Shown in pieces: positions 19,293 to 19,655 of a DNA stretch of 19,655 nt. Source of the stretch: Oscillospiraceae bacterium. Its GTDB lineage: Bacteria > Bacillota > Clostridia > Oscillospirales > Butyricicoccaceae. Position numbers and translations under genes: made by a program. A model generated the notes under the pieces. It searched no databases. It saw nothing but the letters and a program-made list of their open reading frames with translations, and was not told the DNA's origin. The stretch is taken from assembly GCA_902797555.1 (NCBI GenBank), contig CADBTM010000042.1, positions 1-19,655 on the forward strand. The letters run 5' to 3'. Position 1 is the stretch's first letter, and every line of letters begins with the position of its first letter.

Positions 19293-19655
19293 GCCTGCTC
19301 CTTTCTCGGATGGTTCCGGGTGGGGATGGCCTCGATCAGATGCTTGGTGTAGGGGTGCTGGGGATGGAAGAAGACCTCCTCGGTGTCGCCGGTTTCCACC
19401 AGCTTGCCCCGCTGCATCACAGCCACCCGGGAACACAGCTTGCGCACCACATTGAGGTTGTGGGAGATAAAGAGCATGGTGATCCCTCTCTCCCGATTGA
19501 GGCGCTTGAGCAGCTCGAGGATCTGCGCCTGAATGGTGACGTCCAGCGCGGTGGTGGGCTCGTCCAGCAGCAGCAGATCGGGGCGGATGACGATGGCGGC
19601 GGCGATCATGGCACGCTGGAGCATGCCGCCTGAAAGCTCGTGGGGATAGCTTTCA
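19289..19655 (-). CDS. Peptide/nickel-type ABC transporter ATPase, DppD/OppD-like, partial
   Basis: The gene enters from the right edge and its N-terminal half is missing. The visible 121 residues begin at ESYPHELSGGMLQR, the ABC signature in the form (GG-M-x-QR) usual for the D-type ATPase. They continue with Walker B LLLLDEPTTALDVTIQAQIL and the H-loop ISHNLNVV, and end in HPQHPYTKHLIEAIPTRNHP. The tail is short compared with full OppD, with no complete C-terminal oligopeptide_HP domain after the PYT-K-L motif. The stop TGA (19291-19289) overlaps the start of the DppF-like gene. Confidence 0.94.
   Translation of the reverse strand, partial: ESYPHELSGGMLQRAMIAAAIVIRPDLLLLDEPTTALDVTIQAQILELLKRLNRERGITMLFISHNLNVVRKLCSRVAVMQRGKLVETGDTEEVFFHPQHPYTKHLIEAIPTRNHPRKEQA

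Noticed and set aside
18748..19545. Near-identical DNA stretches (around 18740-18770 and 19510-19540) in the two adjacent ABC ATPase genes
   Set aside because: Both encode the conserved LDVTIQAQIL segment of related ATPases, so this is homology, not a mobile or regulatory repeat.

Overview
The window looks like chromosomal DNA from a GC-rich member of the Clostridia (Firmicutes), possibly Oscillospirales. This is inferred from gene content and signals: AGGAGG-type ribosome binding sites, TTGACA/TATAAT promoters with 17-bp spacers, U-tract hairpin terminators, an FMN riboswitch ahead of an ECF riboflavin S component, SLH and BspA-type surface proteins, and an Asp23-FakA pair. By eye the GC is near 60%. 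No rRNA, tRNA, insertion sequence, CRISPR array or prophage was seen.

Layout. 1-270 is the tail of a BspA-like leucine-rich-repeat protein. 293-1842 is a promoter, FMN riboswitch and terminator followed by ribU and a cyclase-family hydrolase gene of lower GC. 1917-3974 (minus) is an operon of a membrane-anchored LysM/G5/M23 peptidoglycan hydrolase and a CadC/SmtB-type ArsR regulator; its promoter carries a WalR-like tandem repeat. 4186-7399 (plus) holds a DUF3298 lipoprotein, peptidase T and NagA. 7456-8559 (minus) is a secreted SLH protein. It is divergent from a broken XRE-type HTH gene (8748-8968), and a perfect 18-bp dyad lies inside the SLH promoter. 9051-10274 is an MFS transporter.

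10303-17618 has a sulfur-metabolism flavour: a PatB/MalY-type C-S lyase (minus), Asp23-FakA (plus), serine acetyltransferase (plus), free methionine-R-sulfoxide reductase (minus), and a polar amino acid ABC transporter (plus) whose binding protein resembles cystine binders. The last two are divergent, and an 11-bp-arm inverted repeat contains both of their -35 boxes. 17669-19655 (minus) is the end of a peptide ABC transporter operon (DppD-like partial, DppF-like) followed by a PhzF-family protein.

Most genes are ordinary housekeeping genes and I see no clear new multi-gene system. The observations most worth following are regulatory: the broken HTH regulator beside an intact operator-like dyad, the symmetric divergent promoter at 15222-15295, the WalR-like box on the M23 operon, and the two-site metal-sensor ArsR without an adjacent metal transporter. 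Nearly every convergent gene pair shares one long hairpin that can terminate in both directions.
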